Part shown: piece by piece, positions 43,410-52,480 of the stretch
How the letters are laid out: each line of letters begins with the position of its first letter
Position numbering within the stretch: position 1 is the stretch's first letter
Assembly (NCBI RefSeq): GCF_011764445.1
Contig: NZ_BLPG01000002.1
Location: 1 to 64,000, forward strand
Source: Phytohabitans rumicis
GTDB taxonomy: Bacteria; Actinomycetota; Actinomycetes; Mycobacteriales; Micromonosporaceae
Reading direction: 5' to 3'
Length of the DNA: 64,000 bases
The notes under the pieces: generated by a model
Seen by the model: the letters and a program-made list of their open reading frames with translations, nothing else
What the model was told of the DNA's origin: nothing
Databases searched by the model: none
Made by a program: the position numbers and the translations under genes

Positions 43410-44255
43410 TCACAGGGCAGCGCGGATGGCCTCGGCGAGTGAGGTCGGCCGGCGTCCGATGAGCGTTGCGAGGTCGTCTGCTTCCACATGCATATCGCCC
43501 CGGGCGACGCCGCGGTCGCCGTCGGCGATGAGTTCGGCCTCGGGTTGGGGTGTCCCTGCGGCGGCCAGGAACTCGATGTATTTGTCGACCGGCAGATCGG
43601 TGTAGGTGATCTGCTTTCCGGTCTGCCGCGATATCTCGGCGGCGAGCTGCGTCATCGTGAACGCCTCGCCACCCAGCTCGTACACCTGGTTGGTGTGCCC
43701 GCCGGTGGTGAGCACCGCCGCAGCGGCCTCGGCGAAGTCAGCGCGGGTGGCAGCACCGACCTTGCCGTCGCCGGCCGCACCGACGATGCCACGCTCCAGG
43801 TATGTCTGCAGCTGGGAGGTGTAGTTCTCCAGGTACCAGCTATTGCGCAGGAACACGTACGGCAGGCCGGAGGCTGTGATGTCCTGCTCGGTCGCCCGGT
43901 GATCGGCCCCGAGCTTCATTGTTGATCTGTCCGCTTTGGCAATGCTGGTGTAGGCAACCAGGCCAACGCCGCCGTCCTTCGCCACATCGATGACGTTGCG
44001 GTGCTGCTCGCGTTTGCCGGCCTCGTTGCCTGAGACGAGCATCAGCTCGTCGGCGCCGGCGAACGCCCGGCGCAGCGAACCGACGTCGTCATAGTCGGAC
44101 CGCACCACGACGACGCCCCGGTCACTCAGGTCGGCGGCTTTGGCGACATTCCGGCCGACCGCGACGATCTGATCGGGCGATACCCCTCGGCGCAGCAGCG
44201 ACTCCACGATGAAGCGCCCGAGGCGACCGGTGGCCCCGGTAACGGCGATCGACAT
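43410..44255 (-). CDS. NmrA-like NAD(P)-binding reductase (quinone-oxidoreductase type)
   Basis: 281 residues, atypical SDR of the NmrA/QOR2 group. The motif GATGRLGRFIVE lies at the N-terminus; VRSDYDDVGSLRRAFAGAD, TSIAKAD and RNSWYLENY follow, as in NADPH-quinone oxidoreductase 2. It probably binds NADPH and reduces quinones or senses redox state. I chose ATG at 44255, directly before the Rossmann strand. Monocistronic. Confidence 0.87.
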   Translation of the reverse strand: MSIAVTGATGRLGRFIVESLLRRGVSPDQIVAVGRNVAKAADLSDRGVVVVRSDYDDVGSLRRAFAGADELMLVSGNEAGKREQHRNVIDVAKDGGVGLVAYTSIAKADRSTMKLGADHRATEQDITASGLPYVFLRNSWYLENYTSQLQTYLERGIVGAAGDGKVGAATRADFAEAAAAVLTTGGHTNQVYELGGEAFTMTQLAAEISRQTGKQITYTDLPVDKYIEFLAAAGTPQPEAELIADGDRGVARGDMHVEADDLATLIGRRPTSLAEAIRAAL

Positions 44256-44388
44256 CGGAACTCCTTGGCAACCATCAGCAACCCTCACCTACGCACTACC
44301 CCACGATGTTGAAAACATGCGGGCGGGGTAAGGGTCTCCGGATGCTCGAGCGCGCGGTCGGCGGATCCGCATGGGTCAGAATGTGCCG

Positions 44389-44804
44389 ATGACGATCTCC
44401 GCTGACGACTCCGGTCCGGTCCGGATTGTTACGGCCATTCTTCGGGACGGCGATCGGGTGTTGCTGTGTCATCGAAGCGCCGGCCGCCGTTGGTATCCCG
44501 ACGTGTGGGACCTGCCGGGCGGTCATGTCGACGAGGGGAGGACCCGAAGCAGAGCCTTGTCCGCGAGCTTCGGGAGGAGCTGGGAATCACGGCGTCGGAG
44601 CCGTCCAGCCCGCCGATACATGAGATCCGGACCGCGACGTTCGACATGCAGATCTGGTTGATCGACAAGTGGACCGGGATACCCGTCAACGCCGCGCCGG
44701 ACGAGCACGACGCTGTGGCGTGGTTCGAGACGGCCGACCTTGACAGCCTGCGTCTCGCCCACGAGTCCTATCTCTCGATGCTCACCGCCGTGCTCGCCAC
44801 GTGA
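44389..44804 (+). CDS. Nudix hydrolase (frameshifted)
   Basis: About 138 residues with one base restored near 44538 (GAGGGGAGG). The corrected Nudix box reads GGHVDEGEDPKQSLVRELRE then ELGI, matching GX5EX7REUXEEXGU and carrying the Mg2+-binding glutamates. RIVTAILRDGDRVLLCHRS and WDLPGG flank it. It would hydrolyse a nucleoside diphosphate linked to another group. ATG at 44371 is an alternative start. Confidence 0.82.
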
Positions 44805-44938
44805 CGTCACTCCGGAAGCCAGCGGGTGCACGCTCATCGGCATGATAGGACGGCGTGGCCGTGTTTGCGGATGCCGACCCGCGGTCCGTGTGCTTGCCTG
44901 GGTTCGGAGGATCGGCGACGGTTCCGGCATGATGCGTG

Positions 44939-45237
44939 ATGGCAGGCCCGGATCGGCGTGATCTTGGTTGGGTGTTCAACGAGGTGCCGGAGCTGTACGA
45001 CCGGGTCCGGCCGGGCTACCCGGACGAGTTGTTCGCGGACCTGGTCACCATCACCGGCGTGGGCGACGGATCGTCGGTGCTGGAGGTGGGCTGCGGTACT
45101 GGCCAGGCCACCCGTTCGCTGGCGACGCTCGGATGCACGGTGACCGCCGTCGAGCAGGGCCGGGAAATGGCCGCGCTGGCTCGCCAACGGCTGGCCAGCG
45201 TCTGCAACGTCACGGTCGAGACGTCGACGTTCGAGGC
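44939..45237 (+). pseudogene. 5' part of a class I SAM methyltransferase gene
   Basis: About 100 residues from ATG 44939: WVFNEVPELYDRVRPGYP, SVLEVGCGTGQATRSLATLG (SAM motif I) and VEQGREMAALARQRL. After VETSTFEAR, near 45237, the sequence becomes the reverse of a GNAT gene, so the catalytic C-terminal half is lost. Non-functional as it stands. Confidence 0.7.
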
Positions 45238-45506
45238 GCGGTGGTTGTGTGCTTTGACGTCCAGCCAGACTCGGCGGGCGTGGTGGTGCTGGTGGGCGCG
45301 GGTGATTGCGGCCTTGGGCAGGGCGCGGCCGGCTCCGGTACCGCGGGCGCCGGGGTGCAGCACCATCCGGCGCAGCTCGATCGCCCGGTCCCGGTCGTGC
45401 AGGCCGGCTAGGACGAGGTAGCCAGCCATGCCGCGGTGTCCGTCATGGCTTCCAGCGCGGCGACGTGGGCGAGGTCTTCAACGCGGGTGGGACGGATCTT
45501 GATCAT
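45237..45506 (-). pseudogene. 5' part of a GNAT N-acetyltransferase gene
   Basis: From ATG 45506 it reads IKIRPTRVEDLAHVAALEA, then, after a one-base frame change near 45425, GYLVLAGLHDRDRAIELRRM and VLHPGARGTGAGRAL (acetyl-CoA loop), ending at RRVWLDVKAHNHRAS. The last strand and helix are missing where it meets the truncated methyltransferase gene tail to tail. Confidence 0.65.
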
Positions 45507-45715
45507 GTGGGCAGGGTAGCCGCAGACGGCGTTCAAACCTTGCCGGCGTTGCCCTTCGACCTCCCGGATGCGGCCTTCGGCGGCGTGATAGGTTCGCCAC
45601 GCGGCCCCATAACGAAGGAGGTGAGCGCGATGGTGTTCCTTCCGTTCGTGCTCCCGACCCGTCCAGGCGCCGGCTGATCACGGGAGTACACCGCTTCTCC
45701 CGTAGAGGATTTCCC

Positions 45716-46632
45716 GTGACCAAGCCGGTCATCCGCCCGCTGCGCGTGGGCGAGCACACGCTGTTCCAGTCCATGCCCGAGCCGCCCACCGTCGGCGTGG
45801 CCCTGCTCGGCCGCGACTTCGCCGAGACCATGGCCGCCCGGCAGTACCGTCCTGAGTGGACTTGGGTAGCCCTCGACGGCGACGCGGTCATCGCACGGGC
45901 CGCCTGGTGGGGCGGTCCCGACGACGATGCCCCGGTGGCGTTGGACTGGTTCGACCCTGGCACCGACCCGATGGTGGGTGCGGAGCTGCTCCGTGCCGCC
46001 AGTTTCACCGTTGACTATCACCTCATGCTGCCGCCCGACTGGCGCGACGTCCCCGACACGCACCGCGCGGCTCAGGCCCGCATAGCCGCCGCCGGTGCCG
46101 CCGGATTCGCCCCGGTCCTGGAGCGGCTGCGGTACCGGTGGACGCCGGCCGACGGCCTGCCCGAGCGCCCAGCACGGCTGACCTACCACCCGGTCTCCGA
46201 CGACGCGGTCCTGCGCGACGTGATGGGCCGCATCCTGATCGGCAGCCTCGACTTCCACCAGCGTCAGGCGATCGAGCGGGAGGGCGTCGAGGCGGCCCTC
46301 GCCGACGACCTGGAGTTCCTGGCCTGGCTGCCGAGTCCGCGCGACTGGTGGCGCCTGGCTCGCGACGATGCCGGCGACCTCGCCGGCATCGTGATCCCCG
46401 CCCGCAACCACGCCTCGCCGATCATCGCCTACGTCGGCGTACTGCCGGAGGCGCGCGGTCACGGCTTCGCGTACGACCTGCTCGCCGAGGGCACCCACAT
46501 CCTGGTCGAGCAGGGCGCGGAAATCATCACCGCCGACACCGACGTGACGAACACGCCGATGGCCGCCACGTTCACCCGAGCCGGGTATCCGGTGGCGCAA
46601 CGGCGACTCATCCTGAGACCGACCGGGGATGA
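45716..46632 (+). CDS. GNAT-fold acetyltransferase (frameshift at the end)
   Basis: About 305 residues, two-lobed. The N-terminal half is GNAT-like (VIRPLRVGEHTLFQSM, YRPEWTWVALDGDAVIARAA). The C-terminal half has the acetyl-CoA loop (IIAYVGVLPEARGHGFAYDLL) and NTPMAATFTRAGYPVAQRRL. One added G in the GGGG run at 46625-46628 creates the stop TGA at 46630-46632. The same base also restores the stop of the convergent MFS gene, which is strong support. GTG at 45716; substrate unknown. Confidence 0.83.
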
Positions 46633-48021
46633 ACAGCGCCAGCGCGGCGGCCAGCACCGCCGCGCCGGCGCATAACGCGAAGAGCGTGCGGTAGGCGGCC
46701 AGCGACGGCAGCGCGTACCCGGCGATGGTGATCGTCTGGGCGGCGAGGATGGAGCCGCCGACGGCGCTCGCGAGGGAGCTGCCGACGCTGCGGAAAAGGG
46801 TGTTGAGGCCGTTGGCCGACGCCAGCTCCGAGCGGGGCGCGGCGCGCATGACCAGGCCCGGCATCGCGGCGTACGCGATGCCGGTGCCCGCGCCCGCGAT
46901 GGTGGTGAACAGGATGACCTGCCACAGGTGGTCGGTGAAGACGATGCGGGCGCCGAACCCGACCGCGATGACCAGCGAGCCGGCGATCAGCGCGGTGCGC
47001 GGGCGCAGCTTCGCCGAGAACGGCGACAGCGCCAGCATCGCCAGGCCGCCGGGCAGCATGCACAGGCCGCCGACCAGGATCGACTTGCCGAAGCCGTAGC
47101 CGGTGGCGGCGGGCGCCTGGACGTACGAGGCGGTGCCGATCAGCGTCGCGAAGAGCGCGAAGCCGACGCACAGTGACGCGACGTTGGTCAGCAGCATGGC
47201 CGGGCGGGCGCTGGTGCGCACGTCGACCAGCGGGGAGGCCAGGCGGCGCTCCAGCACGACGAAGCCGGCCAGCAGCACGGCCGCCGCGGCCAGCAGGCCG
47301 AGGGTCAGCGGGTCGCCCCAGCCCCACGCGTTGCCCTTGGCCAGCGGCAGCAGCAGCGCCAGCACGGTGGCGCCGAGCAGGACGCTGCCGGGATGTCCAT
47401 CCGGCCGCGCGCGGCGCGGGCCGGCTCCGGCACGACCGCCAGGATGATCGGGAACGCGACGACGCCGCCGGCCACGCAGATCCAGAAGAGCGCGTGGTAC
47501 GTGCTGTACTCGGCGATCAGCCCGGCGAGGGGCAGGCCGAGCGCGCCGCCGACGCCGAGCATCGCGCTGATCACGGCGACGCCGGTGGCGGCGTGCTCCC
47601 GTGGCAGCGTCACGCCGATCAGGCTGATGCTGAGCGGGACCGCGGTCACCGAGAGGCCGACGATGGCCCGGCCGACGATCAGCCCGGCCAGGCTGTCGCT
47701 GAGCGCGCACACCAGCGAGCCGGCGACCAGCGACGCGACCGCGACGAGCAGCATCAGCTTGGTGCCGTACAGGTCGCCGAGGCGGCCGAAGACGGGCACG
47801 GCGACGGCGCCGACCAGCAGGGTGGCGGTGAGCAGCCAGGCGATGTCGTCGGCGCTGGCGCGCAGGCCGACGGCGAGCTCGGGCATGACCGGCACCAGCA
47901 GGGACTGGGTCAGCGAGACCAGCAGCCCGGCGATGCTGACCACCAGCAGCATGACGATCTGCTTGCTGGTCCAGGCGGGCTTCGCCGCGACGTCTCGCTC
48001 GATGGTGGCAGAATGTGTCAC
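46608..48021 (-). CDS. MFS drug exporter (DHA2/EmrB-QacA type; two frameshifts)
   Basis: About 471 residues, 14 predicted helices. The first loop motif is GRLGDLYGTKLMLL (MFS motif A), with LPREHAATGVAVISAMLGVGGALGLPL (motif C region) after it. Proton-driven efflux of drugs or metabolites is the family role. One base is missing near 47393 and one in the shared 3' overlap near 46626. GTG at 48021 lies within a palindromic operator, and a TetR gene is divergent 42 bases away, the classic regulator/exporter arrangement. Confidence 0.88.
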
Positions 48022-48057
48022 GAGGCAGATTCTGCCACTTTTCTGCTTCGGTACGGT
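48005..48057. promoter_or_regulatory. TetR operator and promoter between MFS exporter and TetR genes
   Basis: GTGGCAGAAT (48005-48014) and ATTCTGCCAC (48029-48038) are perfect 10-bp inverted repeats 14 bases apart. Inside the right half lies a tighter 13-bp palindrome, GGCAGATTCTGCC (48024-48036). TACGGT (48052-48057) is six bases before the TetR GTG. Binding here would block both divergent genes. Confidence 0.75.
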
Positions 48058-48063
48058 GAGAGG

Positions 48064-48657
48064 GTGATCACAGGCGTGGAAGGCGGTCTGCGCGAGCGCA
48101 AGCGCGAACAGAGCAGAGCCGCCACGGCCGAGGCGGCCTGGCGGCTGTTCATCGAGCACGGGTACGACAACGTGACCGTCGCCGACATCTGCGCGGCGGC
48201 CGACATCGCCCCGCGCACGTTCCACCGCTACTTCGCCACCAAGGAGGACGTGCTGGCCGAGCCGGTACGCCGGATGGCCCGCGTCGTCGCCGACCACATC
48301 GCCGCCGCTGACCTGGACCTCGGCCCCGCCACCGTCCTGACGGACGCGATGGTGGCCCTCGGCGAGTTCGTGATCGGCAACCGGGAGTGGATCCGGGCCC
48401 TGCGCCTGGTGGTGGCGCGGTCGCCGCAGGTGCGGGCGTCGAACCTGGCCCTGCGCCCCGACCAGGAGCGGGAACTGGCCGCGTTGCTCGCCCGCGGCTC
48501 GGACGCCGACTGGCGGCTGCGGCTGCTCGTCGGCTTCTCGGTCGCCGCGCTCCGGGTCTGGCTCGACGACTACCTGGGCGGTCTTGTGGGTGATGGCCCG
48601 CTGGATCACCTGCGGGAGCTGCTGCGGTACGCCTCAGAGCCCGCGCTCGGCGGTTAG
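48064..48657 (+). CDS. TetR-family repressor of the MFS exporter
   Basis: 197 residues. HTH: AEAAWRLFIEHGYDNVTVAD then ICAAADIAPRTFHRYFATKEDVL, followed by a helical ligand-binding domain. Divergent from the MFS gene with a palindromic operator between them, so it most likely represses the exporter and itself, and is released by an exported compound. GTG at 48064 has no ribosome-binding site. Its 3' end overlaps the next, convergent TetR gene by 24 bases. Confidence 0.9.
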   Translation: MITGVEGGLRERKREQSRAATAEAAWRLFIEHGYDNVTVADICAAADIAPRTFHRYFATKEDVLAEPVRRMARVVADHIAAADLDLGPATVLTDAMVALGEFVIGNREWIRALRLVVARSPQVRASNLALRPDQERELAALLARGSDADWRLRLLVGFSVAALRVWLDDYLGGLVGDGPLDHLRELLRYASEPALGG

Positions 48658-49206
48658 CAGCGCGGTCCGGACCGTCTCGACGGCGTCGGCGCCCTCCTGG
48701 AACGCGTGCTGCTCCACCGCGATCCGCAGGGCTGTATTGATCATGGCGGCGCGCACCGTCGTGGGCAGGTCCGGCTCGGCCAGCCCCGCCCGGCGGGCGA
48801 GCGCCTCGGCGAAGACCGGCTCGGCGTCGTGGTGCGCCTGCAGCCACACCGCGCGCAGCCCCGGCTCGGTGCGGATCAACCGGACCAGCGCCAGCATCGT
48901 GGGCGCGGTGTCACCCGGGTCCACCGCGTCGAGCAGCTCGGCCACGCCGGCGCCGGCGGGCCAGGTGCGCAGGGCGTGCGCGAACGACTCGATCCCGGCG
49001 GCCAGCAGCGGCAGGACGGTGCCTTCCTTGGTGGGGAAGTAGCGCCACAGCGTACGCACCGAGATGCCGGCCGCCTCGGCGATCTCCTCGGCGGAGGTCG
49101 CGGCGGCGCCCTTGGCCGTGAAGAGGCGGACCGCCGCGCGGGCGATCTCCAGGCGGGTGGCGGCCTTGCGTCGTTCGGTGAGCGGCGGACGGCCTTTTTG
49201 ACGCAT
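48634..49206 (-). CDS. TetR-family regulator, divergent from SDR
   Basis: 190 residues. HTH: ARAAVRLFTAKGAAATSAEEIAEAAGISVRTLWRYFPTKEG in two blocks, then a helical effector domain with TEPGLRAVWLQAHHDAEPVFA. ATG at 49206. The 45-base gap to the SDR gene holds two palindromes, so it probably controls the SDR and itself. The effector is unknown. Confidence 0.9.
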   Translation of the reverse strand: MRQKGRPPLTERRKAATRLEIARAAVRLFTAKGAAATSAEEIAEAAGISVRTLWRYFPTKEGTVLPLLAAGIESFAHALRTWPAGAGVAELLDAVDPGDTAPTMLALVRLIRTEPGLRAVWLQAHHDAEPVFAEALARRAGLAEPDLPTTVRAAMINTALRIAVEQHAFQEGADAVETVRTALLTAERGL

Positions 49207-49208
49207 CC

Positions 49209-49245
49209 TGCCATCTTGGCACGGTGTGCCAGAAAAGGGTAACGT
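49209..49245. promoter_or_regulatory. Operator and promoter between TetR and SDR genes
   Basis: TGCCATCTTGGCA (49209-49221) and TGGCACGGTGTGCCA (49217-49231) are overlapping perfect palindromes. TTGGCA (49216-49221), an 18-base spacer and TAACGT (49240-49245) form the SDR promoter, six bases before its ATG. A repressor would cover the spacer. Confidence 0.75.
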
Positions 49246-49251
49246 CCGATC

Positions 49252-50013
49252 ATGAGCAGTGGACTGGAGAACAGCAGCGTCGTCGTCACCGGCGCGGGCT
49301 CGGGTATCGGGCGGGCCACCGCCCTGCGCTTCGCCGCCGAAGGCGCCCGCGTGGTGGTCGCCGACCTCAACGCGGACGGCGCCAAGGCGGTCGTCGCGGA
49401 GATCGAAGCCGCCGGCGGCACCGCCGTCGCGGTCACCGGCGACCTCAGCGACCAGGCGGTCGTCGACCAGGTGGTCAGCACCGCCGTCGACACCTACGGC
49501 GGCCTCGACGTGCTCGTCAACAACGCCGGCATCATGGACGCGATGTCCGCCGTCGCCGACGTCACCGACGCCGAATGGGAACGTGTCATCCGCGTCAACT
49601 TGACCGCCCCGTTCCTGCTCACCCGCGCCGTGCTGCCGCACATGCTGGCCCGAGGCAAGGGCGCGATCGTCAACACCGCCTCCGAGGCGGGACTGCGCGG
49701 CAGCGCCGCCGGCACCGCGTACACGGCGTCCAAGCACGGCATCGTCGGGCTCACCCGGTCGGTCGCGGTGATGTACCGCGAGGCCGGGATCCGTGCCAAC
49801 GCGATCGCGCCGGGCGGCACCCGTACCGGGATGATCCCCAGCATCGACCCGGCGGCGCACGGTCCGCGCACGCTCGGCGCGTACATGGGGAATGTCGGCC
49901 GCGTCGCCGACCCGGACGAGCAGGCCGCCGCGATCGTCTTCCTCGCCTCCGACGCCGCCAGCAACATCAACGGCGCCATCCTCCCCGTAGACAACGGCTG
50001 GTCCACGGTCTAG
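49252..50013 (+). CDS. Short-chain dehydrogenase/reductase
   Basis: 253-residue classical SDR: TGAGSGIGRATALRF, VVVADLNADGAKAV (Asp after the second strand, so NAD preference), NNAG, catalytic YTASK and a C-terminus VDNGWSTV. It oxidises or reduces an alcohol/ketone; substrate unknown. Divergent from a TetR gene that likely represses it. The ATG lies six bases after a -10 element with no ribosome-binding site. Confidence 0.92.
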   Translation: MSSGLENSSVVVTGAGSGIGRATALRFAAEGARVVVADLNADGAKAVVAEIEAAGGTAVAVTGDLSDQAVVDQVVSTAVDTYGGLDVLVNNAGIMDAMSAVADVTDAEWERVIRVNLTAPFLLTRAVLPHMLARGKGAIVNTASEAGLRGSAAGTAYTASKHGIVGLTRSVAVMYREAGIRANAIAPGGTRTGMIPSIDPAAHGPRTLGAYMGNVGRVADPDEQAAAIVFLASDAASNINGAILPVDNGWSTV

Positions 50014-50040
50014 CCCCTTCTTCCCTCCGGTAGGGCCTTT

Positions 50041-50111
50041 CCCCGTCGATCAAGGGCATATGGTCGTGCTTTGATCTCCGATCCACGACCGTTTGCCCTT
50101 GATCGACGGGG
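50041..50111. repeat. Long intergenic palindrome (REP-like)
   Basis: Arms of 18 bp (50041-50058 and 50094-50111) are perfect reverse complements containing CGATCAAGGGCA; the symmetry continues inward (GGTCGTG / CACGACC) with a short mismatch. It overlaps the 3' end of the CE2 esterase frame. Similar GATCAAGG-type palindromes are frequent between genes in Micromonosporaceae as I recall. It could end transcription from both sides. Confidence 0.7.
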
Positions 50112-51252
50112 GAGGGGCGGGGAGACGCAGAGGGCGCGGGGAGGGGATGAGGGGCGGCGGGGTTACCAGGGAGGGGAGGGTGGCTAGGTAGGTGGTGAGG
50201 CGGTCGGCGATCGCCTGGTGGTCGTGCAGGGACGGGTGCCAGTGGCAGCCGAGGTAGTCCAGGCCCTCGTTGCTGTAGTACCAGTAGCGGATGCGGTCGT
50301 CGCCGCGCTCCTGGACGACCTGTTGCGCCGAGTCGGCGAGCGCGGTCGTGTTGTAGACGTACGTCGCGCTGACCACGATCACCGTACGTGGGCCGTACCG
50401 GGCGCGGAGCTTGTCGAGGAAGCCGTGGTACGCGGTGCGGTACGCGTCGAGCAGGCCCTGTTGGGTCCAGGGCTCGCCCGGGTTGATGGCGGTGGAGAAG
50501 TCGTTGATGCCCAGGCCCACCACGACCACCTGCGGGCGCCAGTTGCGCGGCTTGGGCCACACGTCGCCGTCGACGGCCAGCAGCGCGCGGTCGTAGTAGG
50601 TGCGGTAGCTGGTGCCGGGCTCGCCGCCGTTGTAGTTGCGGACCATGCCGCGGCCGGAGAACGCGTTGATCTGGTAGTCGGCGTTCAGGCGCTTGGCGGC
50701 CAGGGCGCCGAAGCTGAGGTCGGCGTTGGTGGTGCGGTTGACCTCGTCGCCGGTGCAGTCGCGGCTGGCCGACAGGTTGCCGTACCCAGCGGTGTACGAG
50801 TCGCCGATGAACTCGATCTGCCGGCTGCGCGGCGTGGGCTTGCCCAGGATCGCGCCGCCGGGCGCGGCGACGAACCCGCCGAACGCGCTGGTGGCCCACG
50901 GGCTCTCGCTGCGCTTGACGAGCCGGACGGTGTGCCGGCCGCCCGCGAGCCCGGTGACCCAGTGGGTGCCGGCGGCGGGTGTCACCAGGGTGGCGACGGT
51001 GGCGCCGTCGACCTGGACGTCGTAGTCGGCGGCGGGGTCGTCGAGCACGACGCCGATCCCGGTGCCCCGGAAGCGGCCCTCGAAGTAGACGCCCGGCCAG
51101 CTGAAGCGCGCGGTGCCGGCGTCGACCTCGACCCGGCCGGCGGTGTGCACAGTGGACAGCAGGCTCGGTGTGGTGGTCGCCTGCGCGGTGCCGGGCACCA
51201 GCGTCGCGGTCGCCAGCAGGGCCAGCACCGCGGTCACGCGTACGGTTCGCAC
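50050..51252 (-). CDS. Secreted SGNH/GDSL esterase, CE2-like
   Basis: 400 residues. A signal peptide (TAVLALLATATLVPG, cut after AQA) is followed by a jelly-roll domain (about 30-140) and an SGNH domain with the GDSL serine in EFIGDSYTAGYGN, the block GLGINDFSTA and the His motif GCHWHPSLHDHQ. This is the carbohydrate esterase family 2 layout (deacetylation of plant polysaccharides). GTG at 51252, 20 bases after the alpha/beta hydrolase stop, so it may be the last gene of the ArsR operon. The last 40 residues (PPPLIPSPRPL onward) are encoded in the palindrome region and may not be natural; a frameshift near the end is possible. Confidence 0.85.
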   Translation of the reverse strand: MRTVRVTAVLALLATATLVPGTAQATTTPSLLSTVHTAGRVEVDAGTARFSWPGVYFEGRFRGTGIGVVLDDPAADYDVQVDGATVATLVTPAAGTHWVTGLAGGRHTVRLVKRSESPWATSAFGGFVAAPGGAILGKPTPRSRQIEFIGDSYTAGYGNLSASRDCTGDEVNRTTNADLSFGALAAKRLNADYQINAFSGRGMVRNYNGGEPGTSYRTYYDRALLAVDGDVWPKPRNWRPQVVVVGLGINDFSTAINPGEPWTQQGLLDAYRTAYHGFLDKLRARYGPRTVIVVSATYVYNTTALADSAQQVVQERGDDRIRYWYYSNEGLDYLGCHWHPSLHDHQAIADRLTTYLATLPSLVTPPPLIPSPRPLRLPAPPPSIKGKRSWIGDQSTTICP

Positions 51253-51271
51253 GCCCGCGAGACTATCACGC

Positions 51272-52038
51272 CTATCGATGTATGAAGAACTCCGTGAGCG
51301 CCGGCGCGAGCGCCGTGGGGCCACGTCGTGCGTCTGCCCGTCGAGCGTCCGCAAGGCCGCGGTGGGCAGCGCCGCCGCGGTGGCCGAGGCCGCTTGTCGC
51401 AGCGGCGGCGGGCTGGCGCCGCCGGCGAGCACGAGCGCCGGTACGGCGACCGTGGCGGCCACGTCGTGGGGCACGGTGCCGCCGTCGAGCACCGCGTTGT
51501 CGTACGCGAGGGTGGGCGCGATCGCCTCCAGGGCGGCCCAGCCCGGCTGCGCCCGCATGCCCGCGATGGCCTGCTCCGGCACGCCGACAGTGGTCATGAA
51601 CAGCGCGACCGCGTCGCCCCGGCGGCCGGCGTCGAGCAGTTCGCCGAGGCGCTGGGTGTAGTCGCCGGTCTGGGCGATGAACGGCGGCTCGTAGAGCGCC
51701 AGCTTGGTGACCTCGGGGCCGGCCGCGGCGGTGGCCAGGGCGAGGGCGGCGCCGGAGGAGATGCCGTAGACGTACGCCCGGCCGCCGGCCGCCCCGATGA
51801 CGGCGCGCAGGTCCTCGATCTCGCGCGCCACCGCGTACGGCGACGTGTCGCCGCTGTCGCCGCGGCCGCGACGGTCGTAGGCGTACACGGTGAAGTGCTC
51901 GTGCAGCGCGGCGGCCAGCGGCCGCATGGGGCCGCCGGCGCGATGGCACATGGCGCCGTCGACGAGGACGAGGGCCGGTCCGGCGCCGCCCCGCTCGTAC
52001 CCGATGGTGGTGCCGTCGGCGGAGGTTACCGCGGACAT
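51272..52038 (-). CDS. Alpha/beta hydrolase (frameshift near the end)
   Basis: About 255 residues. ALVLVDGAMCHRAGG, AYDRRGRGDSGDTSPY and the nucleophile elbow YGISSGAALAL (Ser in GISSG) mark the alpha/beta fold; the catalytic His is in DGQTHDVAP. One added C in GGCCCC near 51320 changes the end to APALTEFFIHR and a stop at 51272-51274. It starts one base after the SRPBCC stop and belongs to the ArsR operon. Substrate unknown. Confidence 0.85.
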
Positions 52039-52039
52039 C

Positions 52040-52480
52040 TCATGCTCCCTTGTGGATGGTGGCCAGGTACGCGTCGAAGCGGTCGAGGCTGGTGGCGAAG
52101 CCGGCCCGCGCCGCGGCGCTCAGGTACGCCTCCGGCACGTTGGTCTGGTGGGTGACCACCTCGGTGCGCCCGTCACCCAGGTCGACGAAGGTGATCGTGG
52201 TGCGCATGCCGCCCTCGACGTCCGCCTCGACCCATACCAGCAGCTCGGGCCGGCGGATCTCCACGTACACGGCGCGCATGGTGTAGGTGCTGCCGTCGGC
52301 GTCGTTGACCATCGTGGTCCGGAAGGCGCCGCCGGGTCGCAGGTCGACGACGATGTTGTCGATCGGCGTGTGGGTGCCGGCCGGGCCCCAGAAGTGGGCC
52401 AGGTGCTCCGGCTGGGTCATGCAGTCGAAGAGCAGCTCCGGCGGGGCGTGGTGCACGCGCCGGTAGGTCAGCTCGCTCAT
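52040..52480 (-). CDS. SRPBCC (AHSA1-like) protein
   Basis: 146 residues of the START/Bet v1-like fold: YRRVHHAPPELLFDCMTQPEHLAHFWGP in two blocks, GGAFRTTMVNDADGS, LVWVEADVEGGMRTTITFVD. Such proteins bind a hydrophobic ligand in a cavity, and in actinobacteria they are often co-encoded with an ArsR regulator as here. The ATG overlaps the ArsR stop (ATGA). Function probably ligand binding or cyclase-like; unproven. Confidence 0.88.
   Translation of the reverse strand: MSELTYRRVHHAPPELLFDCMTQPEHLAHFWGPAGTHTPIDNIVVDLRPGGAFRTTMVNDADGSTYTMRAVYVEIRRPELLVWVEADVEGGMRTTITFVDLGDGRTEVVTHQTNVPEAYLSAAARAGFATSLDRFDAYLATIHKGA

Noticed and set aside
45533-47710. Very long minus-strand frame extending the MFS gene through the GNAT gene
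   Set aside because: Only the 5' part is MFS; the rest is antisense of the GNAT gene and exists because the stop is lost to a one-base gap.
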